A stretch of DNA of 64,000 nucleotides from Cerioporus squamosus (Eukaryota > Basidiomycota > Agaricomycetes > Polyporales > Polyporaceae), in assembly GCA_022592435.1 (NCBI GenBank), contig JABYQS010000024.1, forward strand, positions 1-64,000, given 5' to 3'. Below the pieces are notes generated by a model, which saw only the letters and a program-made list of their open reading frames with translations, did no database searches and had not been told where the DNA came from. Shown piece after piece: positions 32,701-44,650 of the stretch. The number at the start of each line of letters is the position of its first letter. Positions within the stretch are counted from its first letter, which is position 1. A program made the translations under genes and the position numbers.

Positions 32701-35579
32701 ATGTCCGACAGCCAGCACCGCCCGTACTCCGAGTCCCGGCACGCACACGACGACCCATATCCGCGCGCGCACCCCCTCGTACAGCAGATCACCGGCCGCC
32801 CTGAGAAGGAGAACGAGCTCTACATGATGACCAACTCTGGCCGCTCCCACACCTCCTCCGACGGCGACGGCGCGAGCGCGATCCACTCGGTCGAGATTCA
32901 CCAGCAGTACCGGGGATTCAAGGCGGTCTACTACAACCCCGTCATCCAGGTCTTCTTTCTCGGCTTTGTCTGCTTTATGGGGCCTGGCCTCTTCAACGCG
33001 CTGAATGGCCTGGGCGGAGGCGGGATGCTCGATGCTACGACCAGTGCGAACGCCAATTCGGCGCTCTACGCGACGTTTGCGGTCGCGGCATTCTTTGCCG
33101 GGTGAGTCCTTTTCGTGTTCTGACATCCGGGACTCGCACGCTGGTGTCGTCTATGCGGTGGTACTGCGAAGATGGCCGGTATCCTCACGTAACCCTGCGG
33201 GACATCGCACGAACGTGATGAGCGCGCCCTGGACTGTGTCTGCACGGTCTGTTTTCCTCCGGGCCATATGTTTGAAGGAGTGGCTGCGCTGCATTGCTCG
33301 TGCAACACAACAGGACGGCGATGGTCTGGTGTGCGGGGTTAAGTTACGGGATGTGCCCTATGTAGCCTAACACCAGTGCAAAGGCTGAGCGAGGACTTGC
33401 CCGGCCAGCGCTGTGCATATCCACATACGACTCCGACCGGCATCGGTGACCGCTGTGATTGCGATAGAGTTTGGACATTGACTGACAGACACGCCCAGAT
33501 CGATCAACAACGTCCTGGGTTCGCGACTCACACTTCTCCTCGGCACGACCGGTTATGCGCTTTACATTGGCTCGTACCTGTGCGTACTCTAACACATCAT
33601 AGCAACGGTGCAATCCCGGCTCACAACCTCTTAGCGCGTACAACATCCACCCCGAGGTTGGCGCATTCGTCATCGCAGCAGGCGCATACCTGGGCATCAG
33701 CGCTGGTCTGCTGTGGACCGCACAGGGCTCCTTGATGCTTGCCTACCCAACCGAGGACCAGAAGGGAAGTTCATCGGTATCTTCTGGTCCATCTTCAACC
33801 TTGGCGGCGTCGTCGGGGCTGCTGTCTCTCTGGGGAACAACTTTGATAACACTGTTCGTCTTCCTCTCCCTTCACCTGTCTCTCCAGACCGAACTGACCG
33901 CTTTCTCGACCTTCCAGTCAGATGAGGGTGAGTTCTGCCCCTGTCACGGCTGCTGCCATGTATGGACATCCCTTACTGACGTCTCCGGACCCGTCTCGAC
34001 CCATCTTCCCCAGTTACGAACGGCACATACGTACGTTCTCTGCCCTCCAACCGCCGAAGGGTAGCGCTGACGCGTAGGCTCACGTCAGATTGGTTTTGTT
34101 GTTCTCACCGGCATTGGCTGCCTTATCCCCCTTCTCATGGCCAATCCTGTCAAGATGATTCGATCGGATGGTACCCGCGTCGTCACCCCACGTCACCCTT
34201 CTTGGAGAAGTGAATTTTACGGCCTCTGGATAACCCTCCGCACGGACCCCTGGATCTGCCTCCTCTTCCCGATGTTCTTTGCCAGTAATTGGTTCTACAC
34301 ATGGCGTAAGTTGTGACGCATTCTCGTGACGTCGTCCCGGTCGGTCGCTGAAAAGACCCGCAGAATTCAACGACTACAACGGCGCGCTCTTCACGATCCG
34401 CGCGCGGGCACTGAACAACCTCATCTACTGGCTTTCGCAGATAGTCGGCTCCGTCAGCATCGGATTCCTGCTAGACCAGCGCAGCCTCACCCGACGCTTC
34501 CGTGCCTTCTCAGGATGGTGCGTGCTCATGGTCATGGTCTTCGTCGTCCACATATGGGCGTACTTCTACCAAAAGTGAGTGTCGCGCGTTCCCTCACGAC
34601 TCAACCGCTCAACCGTCCGGCCGCAGGGGATATACCCGCGACACAATCCAGGACAAGATCGATATCCACGAGTCGCCATACGTCAGCCGCCTCTGGCTCT
34701 ACATCTTCTGTGGCCTCCTGGACGCCATGTGGCAGACGACTGCGTACTGGTTCATGGGTGCGATGTCAAATGACCCCGCGAAGCTCGCCAACTTTAGTGG
34801 ATTCTGTGCGTGCCTTGAACTTCTTCCTCTTTTGCTCCCGCTGACGGGCGCGGTATTCTTTTGAATCCATGTGATACCTGTGCCGCTGTGGATATGGGTG
34901 CTCTTCTGATGGACGCATGACTCGCTCCCCACCCTACCCATCCCCTTCCCGATCGCAACGGGGCTCCATCCTGCAGACAAGTCACTGCAGTCCGCAGGCG
35001 CCGCGGGCATATGGCGCGGAGACGCGATGAAGCTTCCGTGAGTGCCGATGTCCATATGATATGGTTGTGCATATGGGTCGCTGACGGTCACCGGTGGGCT
35101 GGCGCATATGGCGTCGCGGCCTCCGTTCTCACTTCTAGGTTCATGAACATTTTCATCTCGACGTGGGTGCTCCTCGTCGCGGGATTAATCTTCGCGCTCC
35201 CCATGATCCACATGCGCGTGAAGGAGACGACAGAAGAGGCGGACGAAACATTGTGCGTACTTCCGTCTGAATTGTTTTGCCATTGACCTTTCCGCTTTTG
35301 GTTCTTGGCAATGGCTACTGCTACTCCGCTGCGATTTGTTCTTTCTTCTCCTTGTGTTTCATTATTCGTTGCAGATTTTCAGTTGGCTCTCCGCGACGTA
35401 TGGTTATCGACCATCACGTACGGCGCGATTTGGTCTTATCTGACGACTTCCTTCTCAACGCTTCTTCCGCGGTGTCCTCTCCTGTGGCGCATTCTGACAC
35501 CATGTCTCCCTCCCACGCTAGTGCGCACATCAACTACCGAAGAGACGAAGAAAAATCGCAGCATGGCGACCACGCGTAA
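32701..35579 (+). CDS. UNC93-like MFS membrane protein, with one frame break
   Basis: A multi-exon + strand gene. Exon 1 (32701-33101) encodes a polar N-terminus, then TM1 (VIQVFFLGFVCFMGPGLFNAL) with the NALNGLGGGG loop typical of fungal UNC93-like proteins. Later blocks are GTTGYALYIGSY, GLLWTAQGSLMLAYP, GIFWSIFNLGGVVGA, DYNGALFTIRARALNN and a last TM (TWVLLVAGLIFALPMI). The function in fungi is unknown; animal UNC93 proteins regulate channels or traffic receptors. One base appears missing at 33763-33767 (GAAGGGAAG), where DQKG and KFIGIFW change frame. Intron 1 is 397 nt and one internal exon is only 10 nt (33918-33927). The end is uncertain: reading through gives a stop at 35286, splicing 35253-35376 gives the TAA at 35579. 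Confidence 0.78.
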
Positions 35580-38500
35580 GCCCCGCACCGCTCGCAACGC
35601 AGATCCGTCCAGGCTCGTTCCGTATCTCGTCCTCGCGCGATACGCCAACGCGTCTCCACCTCAGTCCTCGTTCTTCGTCTGTCCGTGTTCCGCCTCCCCG
35701 CCTTCTCCCGTCGCCTCCCAGTTCATCTGCTCCCTCCCGTTCTGCCCCGCGTGGTGCGCCTGTGTGTCGTGTACGTTTGCTGTCGGTCTCTTGTCGTGTC
35801 CCACTTGCTTTTGCTATTGTTGTAAAGTCCATCTGCTGCCGGTGCCAGAGGTTATGTGTCGCCGCCGTCCTCCGTTTCTTGTTACTATCATATACCACAC
35901 GGCGTGCTTGTATCACCAGTTTACGTTATAGCTGTTCTTCCCATTCTGTTGTCTCTACCCTTCCTCTCGACCCGATGCACCCCCCACCCGAACCCCTCCT
36001 TTCCGTGCCATGTACATCCCCTTCTCCGTGTCTGGCCCCGACACATCCTCCGCCTTCCTACATTCGCAATTTTCAGGCTGGTGTTCGCACTGAACCCGCA
36101 TTCTTTTATTTACCTTTACAGTTGCGACCCCTTGCCTATCGAATCTTGCTTACAGTTACACTCCGGAACACCTCCTTCCCTTTGCTGGGGCCCGCCACAG
36201 GTTACATATCCCCGGCTTGCACTTCGAAGTTCGCCCTACAATTTCCTCCGCAGCCGTGCGCATCATCGCGGCACCGTCCCGCCCTGGCCTCATCATCGCC
36301 ACCTGCCAAGCTGTCGAGTGCTAGGCTCGGCGTTAGCCACACTGCACCCGCTGCTACCCGCTGTCGATGTGGCGTGGCGTTTGCCGGACGTCGCTTGTGG
36401 GAAGGGGGACACCGGAACGCGGACTCGGAGGCGTAGGTACTAGGGATCGGCTGCAGAGGACTCGAAGGACTCGGAGGTGGTCGGGACGCACCGCGATCTA
36501 ACGAAGAACGAACCAGTGTCATGTCACGATAACTATCGATCCATCCTGATTCCGTCTACCCATTCCATCCCGTCGCCCGAGTGCTTGGTTCGGATTCCTT
36601 CTCGTCTCCTATATTTCGTCTCTCGATGTGGTTGGAACCTGTTGGAACGACTGGGATTGGGCGTCACGTACATAGTAAATCATATTATCGTCGGTGTAAA
36701 TCTTTGACGTATTCGTGTCTGTCGCTGTCCTCGTATCCTTAGAGTACGTACTATTTAGTGACATGGTACTGCGTAGTTTCTGTTCTACCGTCGTCTAGCT
36801 CGAGCATCGAGGATAATCATCAATCATACGTTCCTTAGTCTGATAGTCGCTACATAATATACAACGTCTGCACCCGTTTGAGTAGGGCATTGTTCCCCAA
36901 TCGGTCCTAGCATGGAGAAGATGAGAAGCATGTTGACGTCTGACACTGGCTACAGGGAAGCGCGAGAAGTTGCAGCTCGGCTGTCAATGTTTCAACAATA
37001 ATGACCAGCTGCTAGCTAGCGGCTGCTAACGGGGAGGCGAAGCACCATCCTGGGCCCGAATTCGGCGATTCGGACTACCAACTTGTCGGCCGGGTGAGCT
37101 GCTTGACTCGAGCCTCAGGAACCAGGGTTAACGTTGTTACATACTGACATGGGTTCGTGAGTCTCGAAAGGGACACTCCGACTCCCGGGACCGTCGCCAC
37201 TGACTTGAGGTAGGTACATCGCTCTGAGGATACAGGCTGACTCAGTGAGTGGCGATGTCTGTGGGCATTGCGGAGGCTGTCCAACAGGCCAATGGAGAGT
37301 TCGCATACTTATACTTAGGCCGACTCACCGTTATAATCGCTTAGACCGGACTCTTCTCAACATGACGATACGCTGGTATCATTCAAACCGAGGAGGCGGG
37401 TACCCTCATCAGAGCGGCGAAAGTCCACCTTCTAGTGCCACTCGAGTTGCCAGTGAGCTGCCGGAGGGGAAGGAGGCTGCGCGCACGGCAGCCCGTAACC
37501 GCAAGCCCCTTGTGTAACTGTTGAGCAGTGTTCCGAGTGATCATCTTAACATTTGGACTGCTGTATTCCCCTCTTTCCCGTTGATGAATTGGTTCCGGCC
37601 TCACCATAGAATCATCTGACAATGAGGACTATGTAGAAGGAAGGCCACAATCGGTCGGGGAATGGGACACGGGGTATGGAGACGCTGCTCCGGGGGTGTG
37701 GTTATCGCCCAACGTGTAGAATCGGTGGGGGTCTCTTTGCGCGTTGTCGTCGTGGCTTTGTCCTGGATTGGCCATGCGAGATCCCCGGCGCCGGATCAGG
37801 TAGCGGTGATGAAGACGTTTCCGGGAGCGAATGTAGACGAAGACGCAGCTGATGGACTTTGGTATACCTCCGGTTCCTGATGGAAAATGAAGAAACGCTG
37901 GCTGGGCAAGACTTTCCGGAAGCATGGCTTGAGTTTGCCGGTACTGGGAAGAGAATATACCAGGAGTACAATGACTCGAAGTGCCTCAAGGTCGAAGTTG
38001 AACACTTCTGGATGGAAGGCAACCCTTCAGAAGAACATGTGGTGTGCACACCTGACTCAGAGACATCAAACGGCGTTCTCAGTGAATGCAAGACAGGAAA
38101 CGACAAACCTGGATGTGACCTGTAACGTAGGCACGAGTTCCAAAGTACGATTTGAGATTATTCTAACTGGCCGAAGGGTGTGTAAAGACATCATCTGGGG
38201 TCTTTCCGAGTCGAGGATGTGTCGGCCGGAGGTTAACCATACCATGCGGGCCGAAGAGACGCCTCTTCTCGGACGGCTGGTGAGTGAGCACGGCGAATGG
38301 GTCTTCACTGAGGCCCAGGTGAAGTACTGTGCATTTAGAGTAACACAAAGGCTGTGGACTTGTGTTTAGTATCCGCATGAGTTGAGGCAAGGGGCGGCCG
38401 CTGCCCTGCGCGGCGACCAATAACTTATTCAATAACCTTGATGAGTCCTGCTGACTAAGCCACTGTTTGCCCAATGCGGTACGGACGAACTTGAAGTCTG

Positions 38501-38580
38501 CCCACATCTCGTCTACCTCCTTCCGTTCTGCTCAGGTTCTGCTATCTTCTTGCTTCCTGCTCTCCCGGTGTCGTTTGTGC
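35580..38580. other. 3-kb region without a recognisable gene
   Basis: The largest gap. 35580-36450 is pyrimidine-rich with long but low-complexity + frames (up to 224 codons) that look like non-coding C/T-rich DNA. 36450-37600 is mixed sequence with no signal I can name. 37859-38125 holds an 88-codon + frame of balanced composition (see next entry). The last 110 bp are the VPS72 upstream region, again C/T-rich. Confidence 0.5.
37859..38125 (+). other. Isolated ORF of unknown nature
   Basis: The frame holds FLMENEETLAGQDFPEAWLEFAGTG and VEVEHFWMEGNPSEEHVVC blocks: balanced composition, acidic, with aromatic residues, unlike the low-complexity frames nearby. I recognise no family and see no clear start or flanking exons. 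It could be a gene remnant, an exon of an unpredicted gene, or chance. Confidence 0.2.
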
Positions 38581-40439
38581 ATGGAGGACTCACTCGTGTC
38601 ACGCCGCCCAAAGCGGTCCACTGCGGGTAACCGCATGGAGGCTGCACTCGCTGAGTTCAAGGCGGAGGATCTTGGGATGGATGTGGAAGAGGATGGCGAC
38701 TTTGCACTTGATAAGGGTATGCTGGTCAATGTGTTATACATACGCCGACTTATGCATCTCGATGATCAGACGAAGAGGACATCTTCGAGTCCGACTTCGA
38801 GTCCACGGACGAAGAAGGGGCGCAGGAGGATGTCGATGCAGCAGCAGAAAACCTCATTCGTCAGGAGGAGTCACGCGTCCGCAAGGTAGTCCCTCGCTGT
38901 TGAATACCCTTGGCCTCAAATTCAATAACAACATAGCGCACTTCATAGACAGCTCGGACGCATCTCGAACGCGTCACTGCACTCGCACACGCACGCCAGG
39001 CGGCAACGTTCAATCCGTCCACGATCGCGCCGCCTCCTCCAGATAAGCAGAAGGCCCAAAAGAAGATCAGCAGGCGTGTCTCGCTTGGGATTGCGGTGAA
39101 TGTGGAGACGGGGGAGGTGCTCGAAGGTGGGGAGAATGAGGATGCGACTGCGTCGGCCGCGGTATTGACTCCCGGTGGGAGAAGGCACAGTACGCGCACG
39201 CATACTGTTGCCAACACTTCCGCGACCGTGAGTCGGGTGAGGGATGAGGTCCGCAAGGTACGTATGCTTCCTCCTTTCCTCTCTTGGAGTCCGTCCTATA
39301 CATTTCCTCTAGCAATCTTCCACACCTAAACGTGCCAAGACAAAGACCAAGGCGCCGACACAAGCGGAACTCGTGGCTCGTGCCCTCGACATGGAGGAAG
39401 GCAATATCGAACAGCACAAGAATTATCTCACTATCGAGGAAGAGAAGCGCAGGAAAGCCCAAGTCGTGCGAGCCAGCGTACAAGGTCCTCTGATCAGGTG
39501 GGTCAGCAAGAAGGAAGAGGTTACAGTACTAGTCCTGCCTACTCCGCCTACTCCTCCTGTCCCGCTTCCACCTCGTCCCGTTGTGAACCCCTACATCCAT
39601 TACCAGTATCCTCCGCTACCATCACCCAGTGGCACGTCTCCCGGAACCTCTAGACCGGCGTCGCATACCCAGACATCATCCCAGTATTGGCCTTCTCAGT
39701 ACACTCCACAGCAGTACTCCCCTACACAGAATTCGCCTAGCCAGCATCGGCAGGTTTCCACCCAACATGCTGCGCCTCAACCTCAGTCGCACGTGCCGCC
39801 TTCCGGTTCTGTGTCCTCAACAATGCCACCTCAATCAGCCCCCTTCGAGCAATGGCCGCCGCCTCCGGCCCGGCCCTCGTATTTTCATCCCTCTTCGTCT
39901 TCTACTACGCCGACGAATCTTGCAACTGCTCCTTCTACGCCTTCATACGCGTCGCCATCCTTCGTTCATAGTTCCGCGTCAGCATGGATCCCGCCGACAC
40001 CAGCACCTCCGCCCAGTCGTCCGATAGAACGCAAGGAGACTGTCGGCAAACAATACGTCGTGCATGAACTGGGCCAAACAGACAGATCACCGCGACCGAA
40101 GTGGAATAGCACTATGACAGCGCTGTTTGGGGACCATGCCGATTGGGAGAATCTCCGCGTGTACACGACCAAGGGACGGCCGTTTGGTGAGTGCTCCATA
40201 CACGCGCTCGCTGGCAGGAGGTACTCACGCGCCTTCTTCGTCTAGCCCGTCCCACGCAGATATGCCCGATCACAGGGAAAGTGGCCAAATATCTGGATCC
40301 TCGAACGAACGTGCCTTATGCGGACCTGAGCGCGTATCGAGTGCTGAGTGCGATACTACGCCACGAGCACGTCTGGAGTCCCCGACTCGGGTGCTACGTT
40401 TCGCGGGAAGGCAGCGTCTTGGCGCAAGGCGACTCCTAG
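38581..40439 (+). CDS. VPS72: VPS72/YL1, H2A.Z-binding subunit of the SWR1 complex
   Basis: Five exons (38581-38716, 38770-38885, 38949-39257, 39313-40186, 40246-40439) give 542 residues. The YL1 N-terminal region starts RRPKRSTAGNRMEAAL and runs into an acidic stretch (DDEEDIFESDFES), the histone H2A.Z-H2B binding part. Basic segments follow (KQKAQKKISRR, TPKRAKTKTKAPTQAE). A 240-residue insertion rich in Pro, Ser and Gln (about 245-455) separates these from the C-terminal YL1_C domain (RPTQICPITGKVAKYLDPRTN ... ADLSAYRVL). The protein helps SWR1 load H2A.Z into chromatin. Confidence 0.92.
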
Positions 40440-40643
40440 TCCTATCCAGCGCGGTGTGTAGACATATCGCGATATCGGGTTTCACTCGTGTATATAGAGG
40501 CCTTTCGTGCATGACCATGTACAGCTCGTTACCGGCTTGCACTCTGCTTGCAGCTTGGTCGGTCGCGCTCACGTGACCGCGGTCCTATATCAAGACGCGT
40601 CACTTCCGATGGCCAACGAGTCTCCGCTTGACCTCGTACGTCC

Positions 40644-43600
40644 ATGTCACTGCTTACACGACCGCATACAGCTCGCCCTTCGTCCTCTCGACCTGCCACC
40701 GCCCTATCGCGCCCCTGGACATCGCATTCACGACTCAATACTGCCCGCCCTCAGACAGCAGCCTCGTCTAGGCATGACTCGAGCTACCTTATTGCCGTCA
40801 TTGAGGGTCGCGGTGTTGGTAGAGAGGTCGGAATGGCTGCTCTCGACAAGGACACCGGAAGGGTGGCCCTTATCCAAGTAAGTTCCCTATATGCGCGCTC
40901 GGGGTCGCTAGCTGCTCATGGTTCGTACGTAGCTTGCCGACTGCCCCACATATGTGAAGACTCTTCATCAGATGCATCTACACTATCCATCCATGATACT
41001 TGTCCCCGATACGTTCATGTCCCTCACTGACATATCGCTCGCATCTGGAGGAAAGAAGCCGCAGACGACGTCGCTGCTTGTTCAGTGCATCATGGAAGAA
41101 TTTGAGGGTGTGCCCATTGAGCCTGTCATGCGCAAGTACTGGAGCGACAATGCAGGTGAGTGCGGTATATATCTCGCCAAGTCATGACCCTGCAGCGTAG
41201 ATTATAGGTCTGGAGTTCATCAACCAACTCACGATCGAGGACGATGAGCGCGCCGCTACGCTCGTCGCCGTCTCCAATCAGTGAGTGTGTGCGCCCAAAT
41301 TTCATTCCCTTGCTTACTGTCCCTTAGGTATTACGCACTCTCTGCGGCCAGCGCGCTGTTCAAGCACGCGGAGCTTCGATTGAACACTCGGTTTGCTGCG
41401 TCTTCGCTGCTCATCCGGTATACGCAAGTAGAGGGCACCATGATGATCGATTCAAGCACCGCCCGCAATCTGGAACTTGTGGGTAATATGTCCGCTAGGA
41501 AGAGCGCACATTCCCTCTTTGGGTGAGTGGTCTCCTCCGAGGTGTTATTGTGCACGCGAAGTGACTATATGCGCTCAGTCTTCTGAATCATACCTATACG
41601 GCCATGGGTGCGAGGCTCCTGAGGGTCAATATCCTGGCACCGATCACAGGTGTGCGCTAGTTGCTCCCGATACCGAAGCCAAATAGCTTATGAGCGGCCT
41701 CAGTGAAATCGGCACTTGAAGCGCGCCTTGATGTGGTCGAAGGTATCGTCATCTCATGTCAAGTCTCTTATGCCATTTCAACGTCCCGCAGAATTGATTC
41801 AAACGGAAGAACGTTTCAGCGAGGTTAAGGATGCCCTCAAGTCATTAAACAAAATGGACTTCGACAAGTTGATATGCTCCGTACGTGCATGACGTTCGGG
41901 CGCCTCCGCTCTTCTCACCTCATAGCTGCTGCTAGTTAGCGGCCTCCGAAGTCCGCGAAGTCAGCAGCGCTAAGCTTGCTTCTGCTCGAGTTGCGCAGAT
42001 TCTCAACCTGCGGAACATCGTCCAAACCTTGCCGCGACTAGTAAGGGCATTGGAGGGCAGTCGGTCACAACTGCTGCAGATTATCGCACAGGTTTGCTCA
42101 ACGTTGTTCTATTTTGACACTGATAGGGACTAACCCTCTGTCAGATGATATCGGATGATCGCCTGGAGAAGATCGAGAAACTCGTCTGCGAGAGCCTCAA
42201 CGAGGAAGCCACACCTGCGAAGGTACCACAGCCCTTACCGTACTCTCCACGTTGGTCATTATTGAAGTCCAGGGTGGGCTCAACGCTGTCAATGCTCGAG
42301 TCTATGCTGTCAAGGTAGGTGATACATTCAGCCTCGGTCCTGTGGTGTATCGCCAAGCTCTCTCAACAATCAGGCGAACTTCAATCGTCTGCTTGACGTC
42401 GCTCGAGAAACGTACAAAGAAAACGTCGGCGACATCTATGCCCTGCGGAATCGTCTATCAGAAGAGCATAATCTCCCCTTCACCCTGGTCTATCGTGACT
42501 CCGATGCAGGTTTCGTCTTCGCGCTGAAGAAGTCGGACCTGGAGGATGCGGGAGGCGAACTCCCCCGAGGATTCGTGGATGTCACGGCGCAGAAGGGACG
42601 TTGGGTATTCTCGAGCGTGGAGCTGGTGAGCCTTCTTTGTTTCTTCCCTAACGAGGGAATCTGAAACCATGCATACAGAAGAAGCGCAACGCTAGGATGA
42701 AAGATGCGCTCGACGAAACGCTGATCCTCAGCGACAAGTGAGTGTTCAATCGTACCGTGCAGACTAGCATATAAATCCTTGTACAGGATCATCCAAGATC
42801 TCACTGACGAGATAGTCGTAGACATCGGCGCGTTATACAAAGCTTCAGAAGCAGTGGCTTTGCTAGATCTCTTGTGGTCATTCGCTCATGCCTCGATCCG
42901 TGGGTTCTTTGACATCCCTCTGCTACAATTGGATGCTTAGACCTCATTAGTGCGGAACTATAGTAAGCCGCTCGCTGGACGGTAGCTTGAACTCGCCATT
43001 CACGCCGGGAGCAATTAGCGCGACCTGAATTCACTGGGACTCTGGCAATTAAGGGTGGCAGGCATCCCGTACTCGAGTGCGTGCAGTCTGCGGGTGCAAC
43101 TGTACCCAACGACGTTTTTTGTTGCGAAGCATCGTCGTTCCAGATTGTTCAAGGTCCCAAGTATGTGACGGTATCTCTCGCATCTATGTCGAATTACCTG
43201 AATCTGATGCCCCGTTGGAGCATGTCGGGCAAGAGTACATATTTGAGGCAGATTGCTCTTCTGGCAGTGATGGCTATGTGCGGCTGCTTTGTACCGGCGG
43301 AGTACGGGTCTTTCAGGTGCGCGTTTGGATTGAGCGCCTGGGTATATATGCACTGACACCTTCGCAGAGTACATGACAACTTGTTGACGCGTCTGTCAAA
43401 CGATGATGATCTCGAGAAGAGCCTCAGTACCTTCGCTAACGAGATGGCGTCCTCTGCCATGATCCTTGGTGAGATCTCACCTCGCCGTCTGACGAACGCA
43501 TCTATGCTGAGTTGAGTTGCTCCAGGACTTGCAACGGAGCATTCGCTTGTCTTGATTGATGAAGTCGGTCGCGGGACATCCGTAAGGGAAGGCGTAGGCA

Positions 43601-44447
43601 TCTCGCACGCAATCGCTGAAGAACTCATACGGTTGAAGGTGATTATGTTGAATTGTTCACATCCGACGTTCTCCACTGATGCATTTCGCAGTCTTTCGTC
43701 TTCTTCGCCACGTGAGCTGACTTTGTCGCATCGCAATCGTCGTGTCTGGCTAAACACTGAGCAAAGACACTTCAACGAGCTTACTACCACGCTGTCGCGC
43801 CAACCCTCCGTAATCAAGTAAGTCATAGTCCCTGAGCACGAGTAGTGATGATGAACACAGCACCGTCAGCCTCCATCTATCCGTACAGGTAAGACCCGCA
43901 TAGTAGTTGTTACAATAATAGAAGCTCATCTATGCCGTAGAAATCCCGACCATCAGCCTCAAGGTTTGGAATGACCTTCCACTACAAGTGCGTCAGTTAG
44001 CGCATCTACCTTCTGCAAATCCTGACTAGGACAAGAATCATCGACGGTGCCCCAGAGGACTTCGACCATTACGGTGAGCACCACGGTCTTCCTATACGTT
44101 CATATTCTAATGCGGTGGCGCTGCGTAGGCTTAGACCTCGCGCGGTTGGCTGATCTACCGGACCCAGTGATTCAGGAAGCTCGCCGCGTCGCTGAGTACC
44201 TCACGCAACAAGAGGAGCGGGACCAACAACAGAGCCGAACGAACAAGCTCGCAGTGCGGCGGAAGGCTCTGCTACGGGTAAGACTACATTGTCCTTGTGG
44301 TTACCAGCTGACGCCGTGCTCCTGGGTTAGCTCAAGACACAACTTGGACAAGCCCTAGATCACTCAGCTCTTCCGGACGACGAACTGGGGACCTACCTCG
44401 CTCGGTTCCAGAAGGATATTATGGCCGTGCTGGAAGAGACAATGTAG
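40644..44447 (+). CDS. MSH4: MSH4, meiotic MutS homologue
   Basis: About 25 short exons, the most fragmented gene here; early ones are 40644-40877, 40933-41155, 41208-41280, 41328-41522. The start ATG at 40644 gives a Thr/Ala/Arg/Pro-rich leader, then [12 protein letters not shown]. MutS core blocks are [37 protein letters not shown], the Walker [12 protein letters not shown] and Walker [13 protein letters not shown], and FATHFNEL. No MutS domain I is present, as expected for MSH4. With MSH5 it forms a clamp that stabilises Holliday-junction intermediates and promotes crossovers. Notable: a 12-nt exon (42951-42962) is needed to join [10 protein letters not shown] to RPEFT in frame. It ends TAG at 44447, 203 bp from the convergent oxidoreductase. 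Confidence 0.9.
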
Positions 44448-44650
44448 TCACTAAATGTGCTACGAACTTCGTTGCGTCCGCTAGTGTAAGAATCCTCCAT
44501 TACTAAACTTCCTCTACATCACGATCCATTACAAGACGTACAACGTACAACGATGAGCTAAGAATACAGCTACTGTACATAGAAGTGCCTGTTAAGATAA
44601 CCTTCTTCCGAGGGACTGCGTACGACAAGGAACGAAGACGACGGTGAGCA

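Noticed and set aside
35762..36443. Two overlapping + frames of 195-224 codons downstream of the UNC93-like gene
   Set aside because: Composition is dominated by Pro, Ser, Leu and His from C/T-rich DNA, in two frames at once. No domain, no splice logic.
40610..40643. Alternative MSH4 start (ATG at 40610 with MANESPLDL)
   Set aside because: It needs a 32-nt intron or a frame change to reach the MSH4 frame. The ATG at 40644 is directly in frame with the conserved protein.
42930..43025. Frame break in MSH4 before RPEFT
   Set aside because: Using the second AG acceptor (ending 42950) gives a 12-nt exon and restores the frame, so no indel is needed.
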